Positions 51,146 through 62,404 of a stretch of 64,000 nt of DNA are shown piece by piece. The notes beneath the pieces were generated by a model. That model was not told where the DNA came from. It ran no database searches and was given only the letters and a program-made list of their open reading frames with translations. The DNA is taken from positions 217,001 to 281,000 of the forward strand of contig CAJNDS010002730.1 of the NCBI GenBank assembly GCA_905221605.1. The letters are read 5' to 3'. The position numbers and the translations under genes are program-made. Positions within the stretch are counted from its first letter, which is position 1, and the number at the start of each line of letters is the position of its first letter. Source of the DNA: Symbiodinium natans (Eukaryota; Sar; Dinophyceae; Suessiales; Symbiodiniaceae).

Positions 51146-51895
51146 CCTGAGCCCTGGGCCCTCCAGGAGTGGCCCTGTGGCAACTGGCTGTTGGAGCCTG
51201 AACTTGGGCTTTAGGCTTTAGGCTTCAGGCTTCAGGGTTCAGGCTTCAGGCTTCAGGGTTTAGGGCTCAGGGCTTAGGGGTTTCAAGTTTTGCGGTAAAG
51301 GTTCAGGGCTTAGGGTGAAGGGGGTTTAGGGGTTTAGGGCGTTTTGGGGATTTTGGGGGGTTTGGGAGTTTCGGGTTTAGGGTTAAGGTCGAGGGCTTAG
51401 GGTTCAGAGTCGAGAGGGCTTGGCGCTGGGGCAGGGAGACTTCGGGATCTCGGGTTCGGTCCTCCGCACTCCCTATCTGGTCCTGTTCCTCTGCTCTCTT
51501 AGTCCCTTGGAAACCCTAAAATGGGTTTAGGGGGTGTAGGTTTCAGGGTTTTGGGCTGGATGCTCTTTTGTTTTTTCTTTCTTTCTTTCTGTCCGTCGTT
51601 CTTTTCCAGGGCACGATATCATCTACTTTTACAGGATTTGGAGAGTCCGCCCATTTCTATCTATCAATGGTCCGCCCGTTACACGTTCATCTCTCTATCT
51701 CTGCATTTCCCCCCCCCCCCCGCCCCGGTGTGCCTTGGTCCCCATCAGCAACCTCCGGTTGAGGGTTTAGGGTTTGGGGTTTAGGGGCTGGTCGGGGTTA
51801 CTCGGCGCACCTCGGCAACACTGAAACTCCAAGGCATTTCTCCCCGCTTTACACCCATCTCGACGACGGTGTCTCGAACACCGGCCACACCCCAG

Positions 51896-51927
51896 GCAGC
51901 GGCCCGAAGCATATGAGAGTCACAAAG
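51896..51927 (+). CDS. Candidate 32-nt exon
   Basis: Acceptor CACCCCAG|G and a perfect donor, AAAG|GTAAGG. The frame reads QRPEAYESHK. It is too short to identify. Confidence 0.35.
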
Positions 51928-52317
51928 GTAAGGGCCCGGAAGCTAAAAACCGCTTTGGCTACAGATGCCGGTGTGATACCATAAACCTAGCACTTGCTGA
52001 GTGGCAGCAAGTTCGGGCCCCGGTCTGGTTTTGATATCAGAGGCTTGGCAGATTTCGGATTAAGGCAGGTGCTCATTGCATCTCATCGAAGAGCGCCACA
52101 GCTCGTGAGCCCTCAACGCACTCGAGCAGAAAGGCCCTCAATACAAAGACAGCACTAGGCAGCCCTGAAAGCAAACTTTAAGCAAGAACCCCCCGACCCA
52201 AGAGACACGATTATCTTTCCCAGGAACCCTCAAACCCCTACAAACCCTCAACCCTGTGGTTCAAACCCAGGACAGCCTTGCACTATGTCGGCGCTTCAAG
52301 CCAGGAATTGGAGATTT

Positions 52318-52706
52318 AGGGTTTAGGGTTTAGGGCTTAGCGTTTAGGGTTTAGCGTTTAGGGTTTAGGGGATCTTCCCAAGATGCTGTAAGGCATGCGT
52401 CGTGACAGCGCCGGGACCGCGCCCATGGCGCATCGAGTAATGTACAGTGACCGCGAAGGAGGTGACCACAAGCTTGGCCCTGTGGGTGGAGTTTTGGGCC
52501 TAAACCCTAAACTCTAAACCCTAAACCCTAAACCCTGAACCCTGGGTTTTCTTGGTGAACCAATACCTATAAACCCTAAACCCTAAACCCTGGTTTGGGC
52601 CCTGCGAAGGTGTGGCATGTCTGTAGAAGTCCTTGATGGGGAGCAAGCTCTCAAGTTCGCTAGTCCCTAAACCCTAAACCCTAAACCCTAAACCCTAAAC
52701 CCTGGG
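52318..52706. repeat. Short telomere-like tracts
   Basis: TTTAGGG at 52318-52370; CCCTAAA at 52500-52540, 52570-52590 and 52665-52703. Confidence 0.9.
52617..52667 (+). CDS. Candidate first exon
   Basis: ATG frame reading MSVEVLDGEQALKFASP up to TAA in the adjoining telomeric tract. A donor within the last codons was not decided. An AG at 52624-52625 could instead make this an internal exon. Confidence 0.25.
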
Positions 52707-52794
52707 CAAGAGGCGCCTAGAAGATCACTATACGGGTCACTAGAAGGAAGGAACCAGCGACGATGGCTGGTGACAGTGGTGCAGTTACTGCTTC

Positions 52795-52828
52795 GTCGCC
52801 GCCTACGACTGCCTCTTCCCTGGTGCTG
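52795..52828 (+). CDS. Candidate exon
   Basis: Acceptor TGGTGCAG|T. Reads YCFVAAYDCLFPG, with a possible GC donor (GGT|GCTGCG) before degenerate TTTAGGG repeats. Phase 0 would fit the exon at 53233. Confidence 0.35.
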
Positions 52829-53056
52829 CGGGGTTAGGGTTTGGGGTTTACGGGTCAGGGTTTAAGTGCTCGGGCTTAGGGGTTAGGGGTTAGGGGTTTT
52901 GGCATCCTCGAAACCCTCCAAGCGCCTCGAAATCATCAAGCCCTCGAGAATCCCTAAAGCACGAACTGCAAATTCCCCAGAGCCGAACAAAAACTTAGCA
53001 GTCGCTCCAGCACCCCCGGCACCCACCCCGAAAACTATTCTGGTTTGGTGCATATA

Positions 53057-53167
53057 CCTTTGGGGACCAAACGAGCCCTAAAAGGATTCATGGTTCATTT
53101 AACCTGTTAGGAACAATAATTGTACAGGGTATATGACCCAAATTGTTGCATTCATTTCGTCCCCCAA
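53057..53167. mobile_element. MITE-like element, family P2
   Basis: CCTTTGGGGACCAAACGAGC ... CATTTCGTCCCCCAAG; diverged core GGGTATATGACCC. Confidence 0.65.
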
Positions 53168-53232
53168 GATAGAGAGACCAAAAGGCCCCCTAAAACCCTG
53201 AACCCTAAACCCTAGACCCTCCTGGGTGTCAG

Positions 53233-53271
53233 GTTGCCGCCGAGGCGCTGCTCTCGCCGAGGCCTCTCACT
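53233..53271 (+). CDS. Candidate exon
   Basis: Acceptor GGGTGTCAG|GTT after a CCCTAAA block. Reads VAAEALLSPRPLT. The donor is uncertain; a TTTAGGG tract follows at 53284. Confidence 0.35.
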
Positions 53272-53283
53272 TGTTTTGGAGTT

Positions 53284-53512
53284 TTTAGGGTTTGGGGTTT
53301 AGGGTTTAGGGTTTAGGGTTTAGGGTTTAGGGTTTAGGGTTTAGGGTTTGGGCTTGCTGTGGAGCTTCCAGGATGGGCTACTCGGCCTTAAAGGGCCTTC
53401 TGAAGGGGTTAGAAGGTTTCATAGCCCATCCGGGTTAGGTGGATTGAGCTTTAGGGTTTAGGGTTTGGGGTTTGGGGTTTGGGGTTTGGGGTTTGGGGTT
53501 TGGGGTTTAGGG
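53284..53512. repeat. TTTAGGG and TTTGGGG tracts
   Basis: 53284-53350 canonical; 53453-53512 a homogeneous TTTGGGG block. Confidence 0.95.
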
Positions 53513-53654
53513 CTTCAGAGTGACTCGGTGCACGAACTTGCTTCAGGGAGGTCCTTTGGTCCCTCCCCCGGTAAGCACCAAGGAAGGTGGCTCGTCCCAA
53601 AACCCTAAACCCTAAACCCTAAACCGTAAACCCTAAAGCCCCAGAATGCAACAG

Positions 53655-53739
53655 GTTCACCACTCACCGCGCAATCCCCGCCACGGCCACTCCAGTCGCT
53701 CCAGTCGCAGCAGGGTGGGCTCCATGGTGGCAAGCTTCG
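53655..53739 (+). CDS. Candidate exon
   Basis: Acceptor GCAACAG|GTT and an excellent donor, TTCG|GTAAGA, immediately before a (CCCTAAA)n tract. More than one frame is open, one of them Ser/Arg-rich (HSSRSSRSRVGSM). Confidence 0.4.
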
Positions 53740-53744
53740 GTAAG

Positions 53745-54114
53745 ACCCTAAACCCTAAACCCTAAACCCTAAACCCTAAACCCTAAACCCTAAACCCTAA
53801 ACCCTAAGCGAACAGAGGCGGTGCTTCCGATGTGTTATTTCATTACGTGTCTCAGTGCCTCAAAGCCTTCAGCCTTCCCAAACCAGGTTTGTGTCTGCAG
53901 AGCTGTATAAGTTTGCCATGCTTCGAGTACACGAGCCTCAGCCTGAGTCATGTGTCCCAAAGATCTTTCGTGGCGCTCCCTGTCCCTGGTAGCCCAGTGG
54001 TACCCGAAACCTTAAACCTTAAACCTTAAACCCTAACCCTAAACCCTAAACCCTAAACCCTAAACCCTAAACCCTAAACCCTAAACCCTAAACCCTAAAC
54101 CCTAAACCCTAAAC
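53745..54114. repeat. (CCCTAAA)n tracts
   Basis: 53745-53808 directly after a GTAAGA donor, and 54000-54114 beginning with CCTTAAA variants. Confidence 0.95.
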
Positions 54115-54221
54115 CAACCGAAAACAGGGCTGCCCTGATTCTTGGATGGTTACTGGGCTACTACGTATCCCAAGGTCTACGCCGTGCCCTGCTCACCTGG
54201 ACCGGCCCAGGCACGCCATCT

Positions 54222-54686
54222 CCAGGGTTTAGGGTTTCGGGTTTAGGGTTTGGGGTTTAGGGTAAAGGGTTTGGGTTTTGGGGTTTAGGGTTTCGGGTTT
54301 AGGGTTTGGGGTTTAGGGTAAAGGGTTTAGGGTTTAGGGTTTGGGGTTTAGGGTTTAGGGTTTAGGGTTTAGGGCCAGTTTAGGGCTTAGGGTTTTGGGG
54401 TTTGGGGTTTAGGGTTTAGGGGTTTAGGGTTTAGGGTTTAGGGTAAAGGGTTTGGGTTTTGGGGTTTAGGGTTTTGGGTTTGGGGTTTGGGGTTTCGGGT
54501 TTAGGGTTTCGGGCTTAGGGTTTAGGGTTTAGAGTTTGGGGTTTAGGGTTTAGGGTTTTGGGGTTTGGGGTTTAGGGTTTAGGGGTTTAGGGTAAAGGGT
54601 AAAGGGTTTGGGTTTTGGGGTTTAGGGTTTTGGGTTTGGGGTTTAGGGTTTAGGGTTTAAAGGGTTTAGGGTTTAGGGTTTAGGGC
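54222..54686. repeat. Long scrambled TTTAGGG-type tract
   Basis: About 465 bp mixing TTTAGGG, TTTGGGG, TTTCGGG, GTAAAGGG and TTTTGGGG. A block of roughly 60-130 bp (GGGTAAAGGGTTTGGGTTTTGGGG) recurs several times, so larger-unit duplication occurred. Confidence 0.9.
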
Positions 54687-55337
54687 GAGGTCTTTTCTGT
54701 TTTAAGCTTCAAGGGGTTTCACGGGCCGAGGTTTGCTTGGTGCTTCCACGCCAGTTCCCCACATTGACATAGAAACATGACAAGGCAAATCTGGGCTCGA
54801 TGTTTTCAAGGCTACAGTCTTGGGAGTTTTGAGTCCAGTGGGGCTGCTCAGTTCACTGTTTCATTGTAGCTCAGACACAACATCCAGAACGAATCAGTAC
54901 TCCAGGCCGCATCGGTATACACAACAATTTCAAAGCAAATTCCGAAGCTCCATCACCCGTCGCCCTCTTGCAAGTCCGCACCCCGAACGTCGCCAAACAC
55001 CACGTGCCTTGGGACAACAACTGGGTTTCAGGCTTTCGGATCTTTGCCACGTGCCCTGAGCCCCATCTTAGATCTGAAGCGAGTCGAGGGTTGAAGGTCA
55101 CCGGGAGGAGTGGAGGTGCCAGCCAGAAGTGCCCAACGCACAGGGGTGCAGAGTTCAGGAAGGCTGTTCTGGCTCGTTAGACCTCTGGTTCAGCAGTCCG
55201 GGGTAGGTACGTAGTAGTTTTATGTAGAGAAGGGAGGATCCACCGGGTCTTAAAAGCCCCAACTAAGCCTATCCACCCTGAGCTCCCACCCTAAACCAAC
55301 CACAAACCCTCAACCCCAGTTCCCGCCTGAAATGCAG

Positions 55338-55471
55338 CACTGGGCTGTTCTTGGCCGGGCGTTTGTGGACAGCTCTAACGAAGTAGCTTATGGAAGTGGA
55401 TCCCTTGATTTTGCTGAAAGTCTTCTCCTTCTGCCCGACCGAAGCCTTGACCCCGAAGACTTGGGGCCCTC
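55338..55471 (+). CDS. Exon of an unidentified protein
   Basis: Acceptor CTGAAATGCAG|CAC, donor TC|GTGTAA. Reads HWAVLGRAFVDSSNEVAYGS then GSLDFAESLLLLPDRSLDP and on. At 134 nt it is one of the longer exons. A (CCCTAAA)n tract starts directly after the donor. Confidence 0.5.
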
Positions 55472-55476
55472 GTGTA

Positions 55477-55790
55477 AACCCTAAACCCTCAACCCTAAAC
55501 CCTAAACTTTAAACCCTAAACCCTAAACCCTGAACCCTGAACCCTAAACCCAAACCCTAGACCCTAAACCCTAAACCCTAAACCCTAAACCCTAAACCCT
55601 AAACCCTAAACCCTAAATCCCACCCTTCTGCTGCTGAGGCTACGGCTCTGACAAGAGAGAGCCAGGCAGCCGATGCGAAGCTTCAAAAAGCTGCAGCTTG
55701 AGAAAGCTTCTTGGTTGAGGGTTTAGGGTTTAGGGTTTGGGGTTTAGGGCTTTTGGTTTAGGGTTTAGGGTGTAGGGTTTAGGGTTAGTA
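55477..55790. repeat. Tracts flanking the exon at 55639
   Basis: (CCCTAAA)n 55477-55619 and TTTAGGG 55718-55788. Short blocks also occur at 56270-56345. Confidence 0.95.
55639..55701 (+). CDS. Candidate terminal exon
   Basis: Acceptor CTGCTGCTGAG|GCT. Reads ATALTRESQAADAKLQKAAA then TGA, a helical Ala/Lys-rich tail. It lies 20 nt after a (CCCTAAA)n tract and may end the gene containing 55338-55471. Confidence 0.45.
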   Translation, partial: ATALTRESQAADAKLQKAAA

Positions 55791-56792
55791 ATGGTGACTG
55801 GGCTGATTCAGAGCAATGCAGTGCCTATTCGGAGAACAAACTGCAGCACCTTCATCGAAGTGAACTGGCTTCTCTCCCGGAGAGTCGTTCTCAGGGTTAA
55901 GATGCACGCAGTTGCCCCTGGCAATGCTGCGCGGCTTCAGGGTGTCGGATACCTCAAAGACTGTCCCAACACAAAACCCGTTTGGACAACCTTAAAGCGT
56001 TAGGGGGTCTTTAGCGGAAGCCGTGTATTCGTGGCCGGCTTACTAAATTGTCCAAACTTATACAACTGCTCACAGTTCTATGGTTTGAACGCACCCCCAT
56101 CTAGCGGCAATGGTTCCCAGCACATGGCAGCAACAAAGTCAAGAGGCCTTGGGTTTTTTTGCGGGATACTCGGTGGCCATGGCGAAGTCGACATCTTCGG
56201 TGCTAGTGCCAGTTTGCCACTGGGATGCAAGTCATAAGCTTAGAGGAACTGTGTGGCTTGAAGCCCAAAACCCCCTAAACCCTAAAGCCTAAACCCTAAA
56301 CCCTCAGCCCTCAACCCCCTAAACCCTAAACCCTAAGCCCTAAAGACAGGGGTGACCGGCGACCCTATATACCAGGGGTGCCCAGGAACAGGACTCCACT
56401 CCACCACTCCTTGGGGCTTGGGGGACTCGAGATGAGGGGGGTTGAGGGGCTTGAACGAGTTGAATATGGATTTGTGGGCATTTTAGGGTTAAGGCGGACC
56501 CCAAAAAAGGACCTCCTAGCCACCATTGACATTGACCCTAAACCCTAAACTATCACGAAGCCTTGGTCTCAGTTGCATTTTGGCTGGTTGAGTTCCTATA
56601 AGCCCTGAACCCCAAACCCTGGAGCACTGGGTACTTGTAATAGGTTCAGGGTTTAGAGCTGGATTCGAAAACGTACATTCCAACCCTCAAAGCACCTAAT
56701 CCTGCCATTTTCTATCATATGAGCTTATCTTTCGAGAAGCTGTTAGGCAGCCAACCACAGCCTCGGCCTGAAACAGTAAAGCCATAAGCACT
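55791..56792. other. No gene recognised
   Basis: A 70-codon frame at 55791-56003 reads protein-like (MVTGLIQSNAVPIRRTNCST and on) but has no identified family or splice context. Confidence 0.4.
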
Positions 56793-56898
56793 CAGATCTT
56801 CCAAAACCCCTTAATTAAGGAATATACCCTAATTTGTACTAAGGATCCTCATTATGAATTAGGGTATATACCTTAATTAAGGGGTTTTGGAAGATCTG
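56793..56898. mobile_element. MITE-like element, family P1
   Basis: CAGATCTTCCAAAACCCCTT ... AAGGGGTTTTGGAAGATCTG, about 106 bp, closely matching 6834-6948 although 50 kb away. Confidence 0.8.
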
Positions 56899-57009
56899 GG
56901 CAGCTAGAAAGAAGAGCTGTCAGATCTCAGCAAAGTTTCCAGCAGGCCCTGCACGTGAGCCTTCTCAGGCCTTCGAGCATGAGTGGATGCAAAGCGGGTT
57001 CCGAACCTC

Positions 57010-57368
57010 CACCCTAAACCCTAAACCCTAAAACCCTAAAACCCCAAAACCCTAAAACCCTAAAACCCCAAAACCCCAAAACCCCAAAACCCCAAAACCC
57101 TAAAACCCTAAAACCCTAAAACCCTAAAACCCCAAAACCCCAAAACCCCAAAACCCTAAAACCCCCTTTTTTCCCTAAACCCAAAACCTGAAGCCCTAGG
57201 CGCCGCGGGCAGTGCCCTAGCGCTGATCGGCACAGCTGGTGTGCTTCCGGTCGGGGACTTAGGCATGCACTTGCTCAGACTTCAGGGCTTCGAGATGTTT
57301 AGGGTTTAGGGTTTTAGGGTTTCGGGTTTAGGGTTTAGGGTTTAGGGCTTAGGGCTTAGGGTTCAGGA
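57010..57368. repeat. AAAACCCC / AAAACCCT (8-bp) tract and TTTAGGG block
   Basis: 57010-57190 is octameric; AAAACCCC is also the Oxytricha-type telomere unit. 57298-57368 is heptameric, with another block at 57480-57545. Confidence 0.9.
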
Positions 57369-57979
57369 GTGTGTCTAGAAGGGTGCTACTTGTTGATGTG
57401 CAGCAGTGAAGTTCTATGAAAATCTGCTTTGGGCCATGCGTGTTTCAAGCTCTTTGGCCCGAAGTGGTTGAGGGGGATTGGGGTTTCGGGTTTAGGGTCT
57501 AGGGTTTAGGGTTCAGGGTTTCGGGTTTAGGGTTTAGGGGTTCGGGCTTCTTACGGGGCCTTGCCTTAGCGCCAGGAATGCAGAGGCAGGGTTTAGGGTT
57601 AGGAGCCAATCTTCAATCTCTTTCCCAACCGGAGGAACCTTCAGAACCTTCCACTCCGGATGCGATTTGCACAGGTGTGTACAAGCAGAATCAAATTGGG
57701 CGCTTTTCGGTTGGAACAGCGCCACAACGTATCAGCTGCGAGCAACAAACACAAAGGCGCAAGCATCAAACAGTTTAGGGGAGCTGGTGGCCTTCCCAAA
57801 TCTTCTCAGCCCCTTCACAACTTCCGAGCCTTCAAACACCCGGTAACCTGTAAAATCCTCAAATCCAAATTATAACCCTTACAAATACAGGCGATCGGCC
57901 TTGCTGCCGGCGTCGGTGGAGGCTGCCGGGTAGTGCGTGCTGGCTTCTTGCGGTTGAGACTGTACCGGCTTCTGTACCA

Positions 57980-58080
57980 ATTGCTTAAGAACCCCCCTCT
58001 CCCGAAAATAAAATAATATTCTTCCTTATAAGGTAATTTGGGATTATTAATTTGTATTTTTTGAAATAGTAGCAGATTCT
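57980..58080. mobile_element. Diverged or half family P4 element
   Basis: ATTGCTTAAGAACCCCCC followed by an AT-rich core (CTTCCTTATAAGGTAATTTG); the right terminus is not recognisable. Confidence 0.5.
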
Positions 58081-58652
58081 GTAGTTTGGTCGGCAAGCCC
58101 AGGGTTCACTGGCAACATTTTTCTCAGCCCAGCAAGAGAATGATTTACTTCGATCGTCCCCACCCTACAGCTACTGATGTTTGAACCATCCTGGCGCTTT
58201 CAGACAGCCAATTCGCTACGGATACTTCGCCGCAGGCTTCTGTCGCGGGACAATCCGGAATTCTCTGACTCCACGGAGACTTGGTGGGACTCTTGCAGGC
58301 TTCTCTGGGCACGGGTTCCTCACACATACTCATTGCTAGGCAGGCCTCCCTGCGGGCTTCTCTGGGCGCAGGTGGGCGACTCTCTGCGGGCTCTCTGAGG
58401 TGGGCACGCCGGGAGTAGACGGCGGGACTCCCTGCGAACTTCTCTGGGAGACGCGAGCACTCCAGGGAGGTCCAGGAGACCGGGCGGGACACCAGGCGAG
58501 GATGCGAGGCGCAGAATGGCTGACTGAGAACTCGAACCACCCCCCTTGATCCAATGGATCCACGGATTGGGGTTGTCGTGCACACCTCAGCTAGCATCAA
58601 ATAAAAATAGGTAATCTCTGTGCCGACAGGCGAAAGATGCCCTGCAAAAAAG
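58081..58652. other. Short direct repeats, no gene
   Basis: CTGCGGGCTTCTCTGGG-type words recur between 58230 and 58460, which keeps a minus-strand frame open (58145-58600). Probably non-coding. Confidence 0.5.
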
Positions 58653-59090
58653 AAGGGTTTAGGGTTTAGGGTTTAGGGTTTAGGGTGTAGGGTTTAGGGT
58701 TTAGGGTTTAGGGTTTAGGGTCTAGGGTTTAGGGTTTAGGGTAGGCCTTCCCCCCAAGGACGGTGACTAGCGGTACTAGTTCTGCATCTGGGAGCATCGT
58801 GCAGTCCCGGCACCACGACAACCATTCACCCAATGCCCCCTACGCTTTAAAAGGTTTAGTATGTCAGTCACAGTTCAGGTCCGAGACTCGAATTCAACAT
58901 GTTCTGTGCAAAAGTGGCTCTTCACGACGACACCTTCAAGGGCCTTAAGTAAGCTATACACCCTAAACCCTGAACCCTAAACCCTAAACCCTAAACCCTA
59001 AACCCTAAACCCTAAACCCTAAACCCTATACCCTAAACCCTAAACCCTAAGCCCTAAACCCTATACCCTAAACCCTAAACCCTAAACTGA
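58653..59090. repeat. Opposed tracts
   Basis: (TTTAGGG)n 58653-58743 and (CCCTAAA)n 58960-59090. Confidence 0.95.
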
Positions 59091-59171
59091 TCATATGCTC
59101 GAGGTTGGCTACTGGGGCAGCGCTTGAAAGGCGGTGCGGACCCTCAAAGCATGCTGGAGTTCAGGCTTCGG

Positions 59172-59284
59172 GTTAAGGTTTTGGGTTTAGGGTTTGGGGT
59201 TTAGGGTCTAGGGTTTAGGGTGTAGGGTTTAGGGTTTGGGGTTTAGGGTTTGGGGTTTAGGGTTTAGGGTTTAGGGTTTAGGAT
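59172..59284. repeat. TTTAGGG/TTTGGGG tract
   Basis: Mixed heptamers. Confidence 0.95.
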
Positions 59285-60032
59285 GGGTGGTGGACTCCAC
59301 AGCAATGAAGGACTTGCTTACAGCCAAGCGGGGCCCACCAGGCAGGCACGCAGCGTTTTTGGCAATAATCCTCGTGCAAAAACAGAGCCTTAACCCTACT
59401 ATTCCTTTTGATGTTCTTACAAGGACCCTCGCTCGTTTACAAATTTCACAAGGGGTCTTGTTGCATTTGTTGTTGTTATCGTATTGCTCGTATATCTTTT
59501 TGTTTCTTCGCCTGCGTGCGTCAGTCGGTCGCGCCAAGCGGTGAATTGGTGCTAAGACTGGCACCACTCCCCTGCTTCCCCGCAACCCCTTGAATTAAGG
59601 ACATCTACCTAAATCCTGTTTATCAAACCTCTCAACCTCATCGTGCCGACCGCTGCTACCTGTACAAGTGCTCTCGCATCTACCGGCACTCTTCCCGGCG
59701 GTCCAAGAGCCACCGGTGACGTCCGGTCAAAGAATGCTCAGTGACATGCTTTAGCCATTGACAACCTTGCAATCCGGCCCGAAGAGTTATTGTGTCCTTC
59801 TGCATGGCAGGCGGTACGTGCCCCCTTGAGTCACACCACTGTGCCAGTTGAGCGCATCTCCAACTGATTCCAGCTGATTCTCATGGACCACCTGGCACAT
59901 CGCCTCCTCCAAGAGTCCGTGACCGCCTTCCATCTGCGGCCGCGATCTTTTGTCACTACGCCAGCCCACCTAACCCCAAGTTTCCACGTTGGTGACATCA
60001 TCCGCTATAACCCTAAGCCCTAAACCCGCCAG

Positions 60033-60116
60033 TGTGTACCTGCGGGCCCAAATCTGCTGAACTTCCTCCTGTCGTGGAAAGACCTCGGCTTGGTCCCCAA
60101 CTGCGGGATCATCTGA
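60033..60116 (+). CDS. Candidate terminal exon
   Basis: The acceptor comes straight out of a telomeric repeat: CCCTAAACCCGCCAG|TGT. Reads CVPAGPNLLNFLLSWKDLGL then VPNCGII and TGA. Unidentified. Confidence 0.4.
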   Translation, partial: CVPAGPNLLNFLLSWKDLGLVPNCGII

Positions 60117-61302
60117 CTATCGACCTGTTTTCGCTCGGGATTCGTGCGAAGCTGGACCTCCTCTCTCGTTTTCAAGGGAGTCTGAGTTGAAAAGCATACG
60201 CCGCCACCCTGCGTGCGATGAGGGCTGTCCCAGTCCCTGTGTCCCTACACCCAACTCCAAGAGCGGTACTCGGCTTCACATTCAGTCGGCATCGGTCCTA
60301 CTCCTGGCTTCCGGTTGCGTCAGCTGCAGTTCTCACCGGCGTGCTTCCGTCAGATGCGTTTCTCACTAGCTCACTTGCGTCAACAGTTGTTCAAGCGGCT
60401 GTGTGCTCCAGAGAGCCCACGAGTTGACGAACCGATGCTTATGGAACAAAGTACTTTCAAACACCTACCTCACCCCGCATTAGGGTAGTTAACGGGCCAC
60501 TGGCTGAGAACCTACATGAGAATTGCGGCACCACTACAGGGAAAGTTTGGGTACGGAATGATCAGCAGGTCTGTCAGCAAGTAAAAGCAACCTCGAACTG
60601 GGCATGTCATCCTCGGTCCTTGCCCGTCTTCGGCACGTCATCCTTGCACATGGGGCCAGGCAGATTTAACACTGACACATGGGGAAGACGAATGAGCCCT
60701 TTGAAACCTAAAGCCCGAACAGAGCAGTTGCTGGTCTAGTTATTTATTTGTTCAGATGTCATCCCTGAAGTCAGTTCACCTGGTAACTTGGGGTTACCAT
60801 CTAGGGCCGGGCTTCTTGGAGGAGTTTCTCTGCCGAGGTCGGGAAAATGCCGCCAAGGCCGCCAGGCCACCGGCAGCAGAACAAGGGAGCACCCCCTAGT
60901 ATAGATGACCAAATAGCAGGATCCCCTTGTCGTAAGGACCCCAATAAGATCGTCAACCCCCAACTTCCCGCTATGGAAAGCCCAAGGGTGCGGCCATGTG
61001 CGGCCTTTTGTTTCCGTGGGACCGCATCCATTTTGAAGTGGGGACTCTGAAACGCCAAGCGCGCAGCAACTGAACCCCCACTCACTGAAAGCTTGAATGG
61101 TTGGTGGAGTAGCATGGGGGCGAGAACCTCAGAATGCTCTCCATCTTTGTGACAGGGCTTAAGGTACCCTGAACCCTAAACCCTAAACCCTAAACAATTT
61201 CGTGGCAAAGGGAAGCGGGCACGGTGGGCAGGCCCCAGCTGGTGCCCAACGCCCACCCCGACTCCAGCGACGAGGTGTCCGCTCGCGGGGACTTCTCTGG
61301 GC
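60117..61302. other. No gene recognised
   Basis: Tract-poor unique sequence; only a short CCCTAAA block at 61169-61194. Confidence 0.5.
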
Positions 61303-61396
61303 CCAAGTACTGTACCCTAAAATATGCTTTGCTACTCTACTTCCTATTAAGGTATATGGACCATAAACCCTTTTAGGGTTCATGTGGTCCCCAAGG
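61303..61396. mobile_element. MITE-like element, family P2
   Basis: Right end CCCTTTTAGGGTTCATGTGG TCCCCAAGG is well kept; the left end is shortened (CCCAAGTACTGTACCCTAAA). Confidence 0.6.
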
Positions 61397-61923
61397 TATC
61401 GAGCCTTAACCTGGCGGGCCTTGAATAGAACCTTTAGGGTCTGTGCTGAGATGCCTGACACAGCCCCATTGTCCCTCGATTTGTGTTCCCATGGTGCAAT
61501 TTCCTGCGACCTTGGACTTCTTTTCGTACACAACTCGAGCGGAAAGTGCCAGTGCTTTTCCTAGGCCTCCGGCCCTTGAGCGCGCAAAAACACTCAACTT
61601 TTTCACCCTTGCTCCGTGCAGCAGGAGAGCGACGAGGAGCTGGACGAGGCGGGTTGCTGCTGCTTTTTGATTCTTCACGGACCTGGCGTCCTTTAAATGA
61701 GACATCGATTCGAGTTTGCTTGGGAATGGAGGCTGTGCCGGACACGTCCGCACCATGGTGTTAAAAAAGCGTTAAGCTACACCTGGCAAAATTTGTCAGT
61801 GCAAGGGGGTCGCAGCAGGCAGTGACCAGAGTCTGCCACCAATGGGAAACTTTGGTTGTGCGTGGCGGTCAGCCATGGTGAACCCTGAACCCTGAAGCCT
61901 AAGCCTAAACCTCCTGAAGCCAG

Positions 61924-61983
61924 GCTGTGCGAGAGTATGGGGAGCACATGGGTGCAGAGGTCGTCGGGCAGTTCTTAAGGCCG
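61924..61983 (+). CDS. Exon of an unidentified protein
   Basis: Acceptor CTGAAGCCAG|GCT, GC donor CCG|GCGGTG. Reads AVREYGEHMGAEVVGQFLRP. In phase with 62405. Confidence 0.5.
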
Positions 61984-61994
61984 GCGGTGGAAAA

Positions 61995-62130
61995 TTGGGG
62001 TTTAGGGTTTAGGATTTGGGGTTTATTCGAGTTTTTTAGGGTTTATTCGGGTTTATTAGGGTTTATCAGGGTTTATTAGGGTTGATTAGGGTTGATTAGG
62101 TTTTCTTAGGGATTAGGGATTAGGGTATGC
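61995..62130. repeat. Spaced TTTATTAGGG/TTTATTCGGG tract
   Basis: Units of about 10-12 bp, GGGTTTATTA, distinct from all other tracts. Confidence 0.85.
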
Positions 62131-62404
62131 GGGTTTATGTAGGTGTAGGAGAGAAAGGCTGGAGTTCGCTTTTAACTTCAATTTTTAAATGCCCAGGGTC
62201 TGGGGTTGAGGATGTGCTAACGTAAAGCTGTTAAAGGAGGGAACGCTGGATCTTGAATTTCTAACATTTTTTTACAACCATACCGGGTGCAATATGGAAT
62301 TTTCGTTTTCGATACTTCCACGCTGGGCATGAGCCCAGAGCCGAGGTTTAAAGACATGCAGGTACATGAGTAGGTGGGACTGTGCTCCTGGCTTACTTCA
62401 CCAG

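Noticed and set aside
52255-52275. tRNA B-box (GGTTCAAACCC)
   Set aside because: No A-box or cloverleaf could be drawn around it.
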